Assembly (NCBI RefSeq): GCF_029963765.1
Contig: NZ_JALBYU010000002.1
Span: forward strand, 1 to 64,000
DNA: 64,000 nucleotides
Direction: 5' to 3'
Source: Pseudomonas sp. UYIF39
GTDB lineage: Bacteria > Pseudomonadota > Gammaproteobacteria > Pseudomonadales > Pseudomonadaceae
Part shown: piece after piece, positions 19,107 to 26,497 of the stretch
Numbering within the stretch: the first letter of the stretch is position 1
How the letters are laid out: the number at the start of each line of letters is the position of its first letter
Notes under the pieces: model-generated
What the model saw: only the letters and a program-made list of their open reading frames with translations
Told to the model about the DNA's origin: nothing
Database searches by the model: none
Made by a program: the position numbers and the translations under genes

Positions 19107-19889
19107 ATGAAATATCTATCTCTCATCGTGTCGCTGATTCTGTTGGCCGGTTGTGCCAGCGGCCCCCGGGTCGACACAAGTCACCCCTCAGCCAACTACG
19201 ACAGCCGCATTCAGTTCGTAGTGGTGCACTACACCTCCGCGTCACTGGAGCGTTCGCTGCAACTGCTGACCCACGGCGAGGTCAGCAGCCACTACCTGAT
19301 TGGCGACGACAAGGGCGCCACCATCTACAAGTTGATGGATGAAAACCTTCGAGCCTGGCACGCCGGGGAAAGCGAATGGCAAGGCCGGACCTGGTTGAAC
19401 TCCAGCTCCATTGGCATCGAAATCGTCAACCCGGGTTTCAAGGAACTCCCGAGCGGAGGACGCTTCTGGTATCCCTACAGCGAAGACCAGGTCCAGTCCC
19501 TGATCGTCCTGCTCAAGGACATCAGCAAGCGTTACGCCATCAATCCCCGCAGCATCATCGGCCATAGCGACATCGCCCCGCTGCGCAAGCTCGATCCGGG
19601 GCCACTGTTCCCCTGGAAGCGTCTGGCTGCCGAAGGCCTGGGAATCTGGCCGAATGAGCAGGCGGTAACGCGTCAGCAAGCACAGTTCGAAGTACAACTG
19701 CCAACTATCAGCTGGTTTCAGACACAGTTGGCCCGCGCGGGTTATCCCACGCCGCAAACCGGCGAACTGGATGTTGCGACACATCATGTGATTGCGGCCT
19801 TCCAGATGCATTTCCGACCGTCACGTTTCGATGGCACACCGGATGCGCAAACCGCGGCACTTCTACAAGTCTTGAACCAGACAAAATAA
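19107..19889 (+). CDS. ampDh2: AmpDh2-like N-acetylmuramoyl-L-alanine amidase lipoprotein
   Basis: 260 residues. The ATG at 19107 gives a lipoprotein signal with lipobox LAGC (Cys16); the longer frame from 19038 would spoil it. The Amidase_2 domain is at about residues 30-175 with zinc ligands in VVVHYTSAS and GHSDIAPLRKLDPG. A peptidoglycan-binding helix bundle follows at about 190-258. It cleaves the stem peptide from MurNAc in the periplasm, anchored to the outer membrane in P. aeruginosa. Paralogues of AmpD of this kind affect beta-lactamase induction there. Confidence 0.9.
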   Translation: MKYLSLIVSLILLAGCASGPRVDTSHPSANYDSRIQFVVVHYTSASLERSLQLLTHGEVSSHYLIGDDKGATIYKLMDENLRAWHAGESEWQGRTWLNSSSIGIEIVNPGFKELPSGGRFWYPYSEDQVQSLIVLLKDISKRYAINPRSIIGHSDIAPLRKLDPGPLFPWKRLAAEGLGIWPNEQAVTRQQAQFEVQLPTISWFQTQLARAGYPTPQTGELDVATHHVIAAFQMHFRPSRFDGTPDAQTAALLQVLNQTK

Positions 19890-19964
19890 TGACGCCCGCC
19901 CGACGGTCAGGGCTTTTTTCCAATCAGCAGCTATAACTCATTGGTAATTCTTCGGATATTCCCT

Positions 19965-21578
19965 ATGCCTGCTGCTCGAGAGACACTACGTAGTTGGTTC
20001 TTTCGCCCTTGGTTTTTGGCGATACTGGCTGCTGCCTTGAGCGCGACACTCCTGATGGCCGGCAGCCTGTTCGTGGCCATGCATCAAGTCGAGCAGAGCG
20101 AAAGCGAAGAAATGAATGCCCAGGGCGAGCGCTTCCTTGCTCGCCTGGAGCAACTATTCGGGCAGTTGCGTGAAAGCCTCGACGACCTGGAAGCCCAGCC
20201 GTTACGCGGCTGCGATGACGAAATGATCGCGACCTTGCAACAGGTCAGCTTCAATTACCGTTTCGTTTACGAAGCCGCTTATATGGACGCCTCGCGGATC
20301 TGTTCCAACCGCCCCCGCCAGGAAGGGCTGTCGATGATAAGACCGCCAGACATCAAGGGGCCGACCTACAGCTACTGGCTGAACACCACCACCGAACCCG
20401 ATGAAAACCGCGCCGCGCTGATGCTCGGACGTGGCAATTTTCGTGTCGCGACGTCTCGCGGGCATTTGACCGACATGGTCGACTTGCCACCCGGAAGCAG
20501 CCTGCTGGTGGTGCTCGACCACGGTACGCGCGCGATTCCGGTACTGGGTGTCTCGCAGGTCTGGCCACCAACCGAACCCTGGCCCCCGAAAAGCCTCGAC
20601 GCGCTACAAGTGACGCATTCCCGCTTGATTTACCGCATGCCCACCAACAATCCGGAATACCAATTGGTGCTGATCAGCCCGCGCACTGGTATACGTGTGC
20701 CCGCCGTCTGGTGGTGGTTGCTGCCGGCCAGCCTGGCACTCGCCTTATGCGTGGGTTTTCTGGTGCTTTTGCTGGTGCGCCAGCGACAGTCGCTGGACGC
20801 CGAACTGAGTGGTGCCATACGACGAGGCGAATTGCAGGTTCTGTATCAACCGATCTTCGACCTCGAAAGCCGCAACTGTGTCGGGGCAGAAGCCTTGCTG
20901 CGCTGGCGACGGCCGGACGGCACCCTGACCAGCCCCGACCTGTTTATTCCGATGGCGGAGAACACCGGCCAGATCCGCCAGATGACCGACTTCGTCCTGC
21001 AACGCCTGCTTGAGCAGCTGGGTCAATTGTTGCGGGCCAATCCGCAACTGTACATCTCGGTCAACCTGGCGGCCTGCGACGTCATGGTGCCGCGTATCGG
21101 TCAGGTAATGGCGCGACTGTTGACCTTGCACCGCGTCGCGGCAAAGCAAATTGCCTTTGAGGTCACTGAGCGGGGATTGATCGATGTCGTGGTAGCCCGG
21201 GAAAACCTGCAGGCCTTGCGGGATGTCGGGCATCAAGTGCTGATTGATGACTTTGGCACCGGCTATTGCAGCCTCGCCTATCTGCAAACCCTGCCAGTCG
21301 ATTGCCTGAAAATCGACAAGGCGTTTATCGATGCGCTGGGGCATGACGCGGCGAGTAGCGGGGTCGCACCGCACATCATTCACATGGCCCAGGCCCTGCA
21401 ACTCAAGGTGATTGCCGAGGGCATCGAACTTGAATCCCAGGCTGCGCTTCTGAGCAGTGAAGGCGTGAAGTTCGGTCAGGGTTGGCTATTCGCCCATGCG
21501 TTGAGTGCGGTGCAGTTCATCGAGCTGATTACCCGTGGTCGCCGATTGGCTGCCCGACGTCTCGATGACGAAGCCTGA
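19965..21578 (+). CDS. EAL-domain cyclic-di-GMP phosphodiesterase with periplasmic CSS-type sensor
   Basis: 537-residue membrane protein. The first membrane segment is at about 18-42. A periplasmic domain at about 43-237 has two cysteines (RGCDDE and SRICSN), as in CSS-motif sensors whose redox state controls PDE activity. A second membrane segment lies at about 240-265, followed by the EAL domain (EALLRWRRPDG, ISVNLAACDV, FEVTERGLID, DDFGTGYCSLAYLQ, LKIDKAFID). Catalytic residues are intact. DsbA encoded nearby could act on the sensor thiols, but that is inference. It lies between ampDh2 and kinB, ends 12 bp from the convergent kinB stop, and is not in this place in P. aeruginosa as I recall it. 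Confidence 0.88.
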   Translation: MPAARETLRSWFFRPWFLAILAAALSATLLMAGSLFVAMHQVEQSESEEMNAQGERFLARLEQLFGQLRESLDDLEAQPLRGCDDEMIATLQQVSFNYRFVYEAAYMDASRICSNRPRQEGLSMIRPPDIKGPTYSYWLNTTTEPDENRAALMLGRGNFRVATSRGHLTDMVDLPPGSSLLVVLDHGTRAIPVLGVSQVWPPTEPWPPKSLDALQVTHSRLIYRMPTNNPEYQLVLISPRTGIRVPAVWWWLLPASLALALCVGFLVLLLVRQRQSLDAELSGAIRRGELQVLYQPIFDLESRNCVGAEALLRWRRPDGTLTSPDLFIPMAENTGQIRQMTDFVLQRLLEQLGQLLRANPQLYISVNLAACDVMVPRIGQVMARLLTLHRVAAKQIAFEVTERGLIDVVVARENLQALRDVGHQVLIDDFGTGYCSLAYLQTLPVDCLKIDKAFIDALGHDAASSGVAPHIIHMAQALQLKVIAEGIELESQAALLSSEGVKFGQGWLFAHALSAVQFIELITRGRRLAARRLDDEA

Positions 21579-21590
21579 AGCGGCTGCGGC

Positions 21591-23381
21591 TTAAACCGAC
21601 AGCGCCATATAGAACTGAGTACCCTGCCCTGGCCGCGAGTAAACACCCATCCGGCCACCGTGCAACTGCACGATTTCCTTGCACAGTGCCAGACCGAGTC
21701 CAGCACCGCCCTTTTTGCGACCCACCTGTACAAAGGGTTCGAAAATCCGCCCCTGCTGGCCATAGGCAATGCCTTCGCCGTTGTCCTCGACGCTGATAAT
21801 CACTCGATCCCCATGGCGTCGAGCCTGCAAACGTATTTGCCCGCCGGAAGCGGTGTGGCGCAACGCGTTGTCGATCAGGTTATCGAGCACCCGGTCGAGC
21901 TGCGGCTGATCGGCCTGCAATCGCGGTAATGGCCCTTGCACTTCCACTAGAAGGTCGATGCCCTGCTCTTCTGCAGGGCCGGCAAAACGTGCCCGGGCCT
22001 GCTCCAGCAAATCCTCGATGGAGCACGGCGCCAACGTGAGTTTCTGCAATCCGTTCTGGTAGCGAGAGAAGTTCAGCAGGTCGTTGATCAACTGCATCAA
22101 GCGCTGCATCTCTTCATTCACGGTGTCCAGCAGATCAGCTTCACGCGAGTCCTTGGCAAAGTGCGCGCGCTCGCGAAACAGGCCGAACGCCATGTGCATC
22201 CCGGTAACCGGCGTTCGCAATTCATGGGAGGCGCGCAGCACGAACTCGCTGCGCACCCGCTCAAACGCCCGCTGTTCGGTGACGTCATGCAGCACCATCA
22301 CGGCGCCGAGAATATGCCCCTGTGTATGGCTGACCGGCGTCAGGCTAAAGGTCAGCAACCGCGACTCACCGTCGACCTCAATACTCAGGTCCTCAGGCGC
22401 CCGCTCCAGGGTGCCGCCGCGCAGCACCAGTTGCAGCTGATCATCGAGTTCGGGGCGCTCAAGCGCCGAACCCAGACCTTGACCGAGACGATCGGTGTCC
22501 CAACCCAACTGACGCTGCGCTACTGGGTTGAGGTGTTCCAAACGACCATCGCGGTCAATCATCAACAGCCCATCGTCGATACTGTCGAGCACGGCCTGCA
22601 AACGCTGCTGGCCTGCGAGCAGTTCATCGACATTGGTGGCCTGATGCTCGCGCAGGGCCTCGGCCATGATCCCGAAGCGCTTGGTCAGCTGGTTCATTTC
22701 CATGGCCGAGGAAATCGGTAGCGTCACTTCGAAATTGCCTTGGCCGATGTTGTCCGCCGCCTGGGCCAGGGCCTCGATCGGTTCACCAAAACGTCGAGCG
22801 ATAGCGTGGGCGGTGACGAAGCCGATGATCAGCACCGCCAGCCCCACCAGCCCGAGCAGACCGGCAACCAGCAGCGCCCTCTCCCGAGTCTGCCGTTCGG
22901 TGGCATTGATGTTATCCAGCGCACGCTGTTGCTCGACGATCAAACCATTGCGCAGCGCATTGAATTTTTCGGTGAGTTCTTTGTTGCCACTCAACACCTG
23001 TGTCGAGTCACGTGACAGGTCGTACGCCTGCAGAAAGCTCAGGTAGTCAGTTTTTGCCTGTTCGAAACCATGCTGGCGCGCATCGCCAGCCTGGGCATGG
23101 ACAATGCCGTCATCAAGCAACTGAAAATAGTGCTGCTTGGACGCCTCGAACGCTGGAGGATCCGGCTTCTCGCTGAGCATGATCATCAGCTGATCGCCCA
23201 AGGTCTGACGCAATTTCAGTCCCAGGTCGAGCGTGACGAAATTATCGCGAATCAGCGCTTCCTGGGAACTCGCCATTTGCATCACGCTGACCAGCCCGAG
23301 CAACAGCCCAAGCAACGCCACAGTGATCAGGGCGGAAATACTCAGAAACAGCCGCGTGCGCAATTTCATCGCCAGTCTCAT
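21591..23381 (-). CDS. kinB: KinB sensor histidine kinase/phosphatase
   Basis: 596-residue membrane sensor. The N-terminal membrane segment and periplasmic helical sensor occupy about 1-170. A second membrane segment (ALLVAGLLGLVGLAVLIIGF) and HAMP follow, then a PAS domain (LDSIDDGLLMIDRDGRLEHL), HisKA with ASHELRTPVTGM, and HATPase_c with VLDNLIDNALRH, VEDNGEGIA and GAGLGLALCKEI. The ATG at 23381 gives the family length; an in-frame ATG at 23369 (MKLRTRLFL) is the alternative. It lies 10 bp after algB in the same operon. In P. aeruginosa KinB controls AlgB phosphorylation and thereby alginate and virulence. Confidence 0.94.
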   Translation of the reverse strand: MRLAMKLRTRLFLSISALITVALLGLLLGLVSVMQMASSQEALIRDNFVTLDLGLKLRQTLGDQLMIMLSEKPDPPAFEASKQHYFQLLDDGIVHAQAGDARQHGFEQAKTDYLSFLQAYDLSRDSTQVLSGNKELTEKFNALRNGLIVEQQRALDNINATERQTRERALLVAGLLGLVGLAVLIIGFVTAHAIARRFGEPIEALAQAADNIGQGNFEVTLPISSAMEMNQLTKRFGIMAEALREHQATNVDELLAGQQRLQAVLDSIDDGLLMIDRDGRLEHLNPVAQRQLGWDTDRLGQGLGSALERPELDDQLQLVLRGGTLERAPEDLSIEVDGESRLLTFSLTPVSHTQGHILGAVMVLHDVTEQRAFERVRSEFVLRASHELRTPVTGMHMAFGLFRERAHFAKDSREADLLDTVNEEMQRLMQLINDLLNFSRYQNGLQKLTLAPCSIEDLLEQARARFAGPAEEQGIDLLVEVQGPLPRLQADQPQLDRVLDNLIDNALRHTASGGQIRLQARRHGDRVIISVEDNGEGIAYGQQGRIFEPFVQVGRKKGGAGLGLALCKEIVQLHGGRMGVYSRPGQGTQFYMALSV

Positions 23382-23391
23382 CGGAGACAGC

Positions 23392-24738
23392 TCACAAGTT
23401 GTACTGCTTGCGTTTTCGGTACAACGTCGAGGCATCGATACCCAGGGTCTTAGCGGCCTGGTCCAGCGTATCTGCAGTGGCGAGGACCGCTCCGATGTGG
23501 GCTTTTTCCAATTCATCCAGACTCAGCGCAGCGCCGATGCGAGGTGCGTTGTTGACCGGGGTTTCAGCCATGCCCAAGTGACTGATCTCGACCCGTTCCT
23601 GTGGACAAATGATGCTTGCCCGCTCCACAACGTTGCGCAGTTCGCGAATATTCCCCGGCCAGCGGTAGCCGAGCAGTGCTTCACGGGCTTCGTCACTGAA
23701 GCCCCGAGCCGGACGCGCGTATTCCTTGACGAAACGGGCCAGAAAGCGATCGGCCAGGTTCAGAATATCTTCCCTGCGTTCGCGCAGTGGTGGCAGGTGC
23801 AGGGTGATGACGTTTAGGCGATAGAGCAAATCTTCACGGAAACGGCCGTCGCGTACCATGTCTTCGAGGTTCTGGTTTGTGGCCGCGAGGATGCGCACAT
23901 CGGCGCGGCGGGTGACCGGGTCGCCCACCCGTTCGTATTCTTTATCCTGGATAAAACGCAGCAGTTTAGGTTGCAAAACCAACGGAAAATCGCCGATCTC
24001 ATCAAGAAACAGCGTCCCACCGTCGGCCTGATTGACACGACCCAGAGTACTTTCGCTGGCCCCGGTGAACGCGCCACGGCTATGGCCGAAGAGCTCGCTT
24101 TCCATGAGCTCGGCGGTCAAGGACGGGCAGTTGATCGTGATACAGGATTTCTTCGCGCGCTTGCTCCAGCCGTGAATGGCTTGGGACAGTTCGCCTTTAC
24201 CGGTACCGGACTCGCCGAGGATCAAAATATTGGCATCGGTGCTGGCGACCTGGCGGGCGGTTTCGAGCACGACTTTCATCGCCGGGCTGTGAGAGTCCAG
24301 GCCATCCTTGGGTTTGCGCACTTCGCCTTCAAGGGCTTCCAGACGTGCCGACAGTTGCCGCACTTCCAGCTGTTTGGCGGTGGCCAGGCGCAATTGGTCG
24401 GGGCTGCAAGGCTTGACCAGATAGTCGGCGGCCCCGGCCTGAATGGCATCGACTGCCGTGTCCACGGCCGAATGAGCGGTGACGATCACCACCCTCATCC
24501 ACGGCGCCTGAATGCGCATTTGGGCCAGCACATCGAGGCCATTGTCTTCACCCAGGCGCAGGTCGAGGAAGCACAAGTCGAAGACTTGACGTTGAAGCAG
24601 TGCATCAGCCTGAGCGGCGCTGTTGGCGGTAGCGACGCTGTAGCCTTCATCTTCGAGGCAATAACGGAAAGTACGCAGGATGGCGGACTCATCGTCCACC
24701 AGCAGAATGCGGCCTTGATGCTCAGTGGCTGACTCCAT
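23392..24738 (-). CDS. algB: AlgB, sigma-54-dependent NtrC-family response regulator
   Basis: 448 residues. The receiver domain is at about 8-125 (LDLRLGEDNG with the phosphorylatable Asp, TAHS, VKPCS). The AAA+ domain is at about 145-380 (Walker A GESGTGKGELSQ, the sigma-54-contact loop GAFTGA, LFLDEIGDFPL, RFREDLLYRLNVI). A Fis-type helix-turn-helix lies at the C-terminus (LDQAAKTLGIDASTLYRKRK). GAFTGA is intact, so it can activate sigma-54 RNA polymerase. The divergent region upstream holds a sigma-54 promoter and enhancer-like repeats. It is co-transcribed with kinB. Confidence 0.95.
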   Translation of the reverse strand: MESATEHQGRILLVDDESAILRTFRYCLEDEGYSVATANSAAQADALLQRQVFDLCFLDLRLGEDNGLDVLAQMRIQAPWMRVVIVTAHSAVDTAVDAIQAGAADYLVKPCSPDQLRLATAKQLEVRQLSARLEALEGEVRKPKDGLDSHSPAMKVVLETARQVASTDANILILGESGTGKGELSQAIHGWSKRAKKSCITINCPSLTAELMESELFGHSRGAFTGASESTLGRVNQADGGTLFLDEIGDFPLVLQPKLLRFIQDKEYERVGDPVTRRADVRILAATNQNLEDMVRDGRFREDLLYRLNVITLHLPPLRERREDILNLADRFLARFVKEYARPARGFSDEAREALLGYRWPGNIRELRNVVERASIICPQERVEISHLGMAETPVNNAPRIGAALSLDELEKAHIGAVLATADTLDQAAKTLGIDASTLYRKRKQYNL

Positions 24739-24852
24739 TTTCCTACGCTCCTTTATGAATGATCTTGGTTAGTCCCGGAATAATCGGGCAAGTTGCATGG
24801 TTGATTCTGGTCGATTCCAGCCACAGCAGCGTAGCTGTCTCCTCACCCTACG

Positions 24853-24910
24853 GCTAATCGCCTGATTTTGTTGTTTTTTTATCAGATAGCCGGTTCGCAG
24901 GCGATTGCCG
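24853..24910. repeat. Long-range inverted repeat upstream of algB
   Basis: AATCGCCTG (24857-24865) and CAGGCGATT (24899-24907) pair perfectly and are extended by GGC/GCC (24853-24855 and 24908-24910) beside one bulged base. The 33-nt loop is T-rich. It lies 115-172 bp upstream of the algB start. It could be a leader hairpin of the algB transcript or a protein-binding dyad. Confidence 0.5.
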
Positions 24911-24974
24911 GTCTCCCCTTGTGACATCCACGCCCTCCTCGCAATTCAAAAATATTGAAAGTTCCTACGAACCC

Positions 24975-25012
24975 ATCGTGCATTACGCACGACTTCAAAA
25001 GGGCCATCGTGC
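24975..25012. promoter_or_regulatory. Enhancer-like repeats upstream of the sigma-54 promoter
   Basis: TCGTGC-N5-GCACGA (24976-24992) is a perfect dyad. A second ATCGTGC begins 31 bp later (25006-25012), about three helical turns on. Together they lie roughly 75-110 bp upstream of the -24 box, the usual distance for activator sites of NtrC-family proteins. AlgB, encoded next door, is the obvious candidate ligand, but this is inference. Confidence 0.5.
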
Positions 25013-25084
25013 AGGATGCGTCCGATCCGTCTTCCGCAATATTCATAACTAATTGATTTTATTAGTTTTTATTATCGAGAAAAG

Positions 25085-25101
25085 CTGGCATGCAGGCTGC
25101 A
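25085..25101 (+). promoter_or_regulatory. Sigma-54 (-24/-12) promoter
   Basis: CTGGCATGCAGGCTGCA has the invariant GG (25087-25088) and GC (25099-25100) separated by exactly ten bases. It matches the YTGGCACG-N4-TTGCW consensus at most positions. It would start transcription near 25112, upstream of the 95-residue gene at 25174. The 435-bp gap 24739-25173 holds this promoter, the repeats above and the algB promoter. No further coding potential was seen in it. Confidence 0.7.
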
Positions 25102-25173
25102 ATGGTCTGATTAACCGGGGCATTCAAGAGGTTGCCCCTAACAAGATCACCACAGAGTGGGAGGAGCTTCAGG

Positions 25174-25461
25174 ATGAGTCGCCAACGTGCCGCCCAGTTG
25201 CGTCTCTCGCCACTGCATCTCCAGCAAGGTCTGTTTGCCGTTCTGGCGCTATTAATCACCTTGATCAGCGGCCAGCAGTTTCAGCGTTGGCAGCAGAGCC
25301 AGCAGCAAGAAGCGCCACGCTTGTCGATTCAGCACCCGACCCAAACCCATTTCAGCGCGGCCAGCAGTAACCAGGCTGACAGCCCCCCAATGCGAATGAT
25401 GGACGTCGACCAGGCTCAGCCTGCGAATGAGATGCCTCGCCAGGAACATTGGGTGTTCTAA
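25174..25461 (+). CDS. Small single-span protein of unknown function
   Basis: 95 residues. The ATG at 25174 follows GGAGGAGCTTCAGG, a strong ribosome site, so I chose it over the upstream open codons. The N-terminus is basic (MSRQRAAQLRLSPLHLQQ). One membrane segment follows (LFAVLALLITLISG, about residues 20-36) and then a hydrophilic Gln/Ser/Pro-rich tail of about 55 residues that ends in RQEHWVF. It could be an anchored periplasmic peptide or a small membrane regulator. It sits directly behind a sigma-54 promoter and divergent to algB, so control by AlgB is plausible. I do not recognise the family. Confidence 0.75.
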   Translation: MSRQRAAQLRLSPLHLQQGLFAVLALLITLISGQQFQRWQQSQQQEAPRLSIQHPTQTHFSAASSNQADSPPMRMMDVDQAQPANEMPRQEHWVF

Positions 25462-25707
<246 letters not shown>

Positions 25708-25709
25708 AC

Positions 25710-25799
25710 ATGAGCGTGTTGTTAAAGACACTGGCAGCCGCCCTGCTTCTGGGCGGTTGTGCCATGGAAGAAAGATCCACACTGGTACTGAATTCGTAA
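25710..25799 (+). CDS. Tiny predicted lipoprotein, 29 residues
   Basis: The ATG at 25710 is two bases after the DUF1328 stop, with GAGGGTG as a ribosome site overlapping that gene's end. The product is 29 residues: a signal with lipobox LLGGC (Cys17) and a mature part of only 13 residues (CAMEERSTLVLNS). The size resembles entericidin-like small lipoproteins. Coding status rests on the ribosome site, the coupling and the clear lipobox. No homologue is recognised. Confidence 0.65.
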   Translation: MSVLLKTLAAALLLGGCAMEERSTLVLNS

Positions 25800-25802
25800 C
25801 AT

Positions 25803-26061
25803 GAAAGAAGCAGCATGGCTTCTTTCCACTGCGCTACCCGAGGACGGTAGTCGCATGATCAAGGGGCCGGGACGTTCTGCCTGTTTCAGGGGCGGAGTGA
25901 CCTACGGGTACAGGGAGTGCCTGCGCAAGGGCCGGGTCAGGCAGAAGCTGCGACGCAAGTTCGCCGATCACTCGTGGATCGACGGGCTTGCGAAGAGCTT
26001 CCTCAGCGCAAAGCGTTGTCTTAGAGCGTTCTGCTCGCATCCCCGCTTCATCTCCGCTAAT
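25803..26061 (+). ncRNA. Candidate structured RNA upstream of gltP
   Basis: Both strands here read as implausible protein, yet the sequence is packed with perfect inverted repeats. A 9-bp hairpin lies at 25803-25826. A GCG-CTACC/GGTAG-CGC hairpin lies at 25831-25853. A 9-bp pair TTCTGCCTG/CAGGCAGAA (25875-25883 with 25938-25946) encloses a G-rich segment. A compound hairpin CGCAAG...CGATC/GATCG...CTTGCG spans 25954-25992, and CAGCGC/GCGTTG is near 26004-26018. No known riboswitch or sRNA family is recognised. Strand and ends are guesses, and no T-tailed terminator is clear. It could also be eroded coding sequence. Confidence 0.4.
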
Positions 26062-26497
26062 CCCTCGCAAAACCATTTCACGGTGTTTCTGTGGTGACCG
26101 TATATCGAGAAAACTGCAACTCAAAGACCGAGAATTTTCGCGTTTAAACGTAGGCTTTTTCCCAAGTTTTAGCCCACATTCCTTCGCTCAAAAAACAACC
26201 AACCTCCTCTGCGATGGCCGGTTCACGGCACTTATGCCTGCCGAAATGTCGTATTCGAACCGGTTGGGACGCGAGTTTCAGATAAAAAAGCTCATGCCGA
26301 TTCGGCATAGGGTAGGCGTTTACGGCATTAGACGTTGCTTCCTTGCATCTGAATAGTTGCGCCTTTTTTCGCCTGCCAGAGAGCCGATAACAAGCGCTCC
26401 GGGGCACCTTATACGGGGGCAGATGCACAAGACTTTTTCGCCACAAGCGTTCCAGTTCTTGCATCTGCCTGAGTCAAACGCAAGTAAGGGTAAAGAT
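26062..26497 (+). promoter_or_regulatory. Non-coding leader/promoter region of gltP
   Basis: No credible gene lies between the structured segment and gltP. The region is locally AT-richer and should contain the gltP promoter. It holds an odd palindrome ATGCCGATTCGGCAT (26294-26308). It also holds a perfect 9-bp long-range inverted repeat (GGCAGATGC at 26418-26426, GCATCTGCC at 26461-26469) that would fold just upstream of the gltP ribosome site. No promoter box could be assigned with confidence. Confidence 0.5.

Noticed and set aside
25801..26097. 98-codon frame (and the 96-codon antisense frame) downstream of the tiny lipoprotein gene
   Set aside because: No ribosome site, composition unlike Pseudomonas proteins, and the DNA is dominated by inverted repeats; treated as a candidate RNA segment instead.
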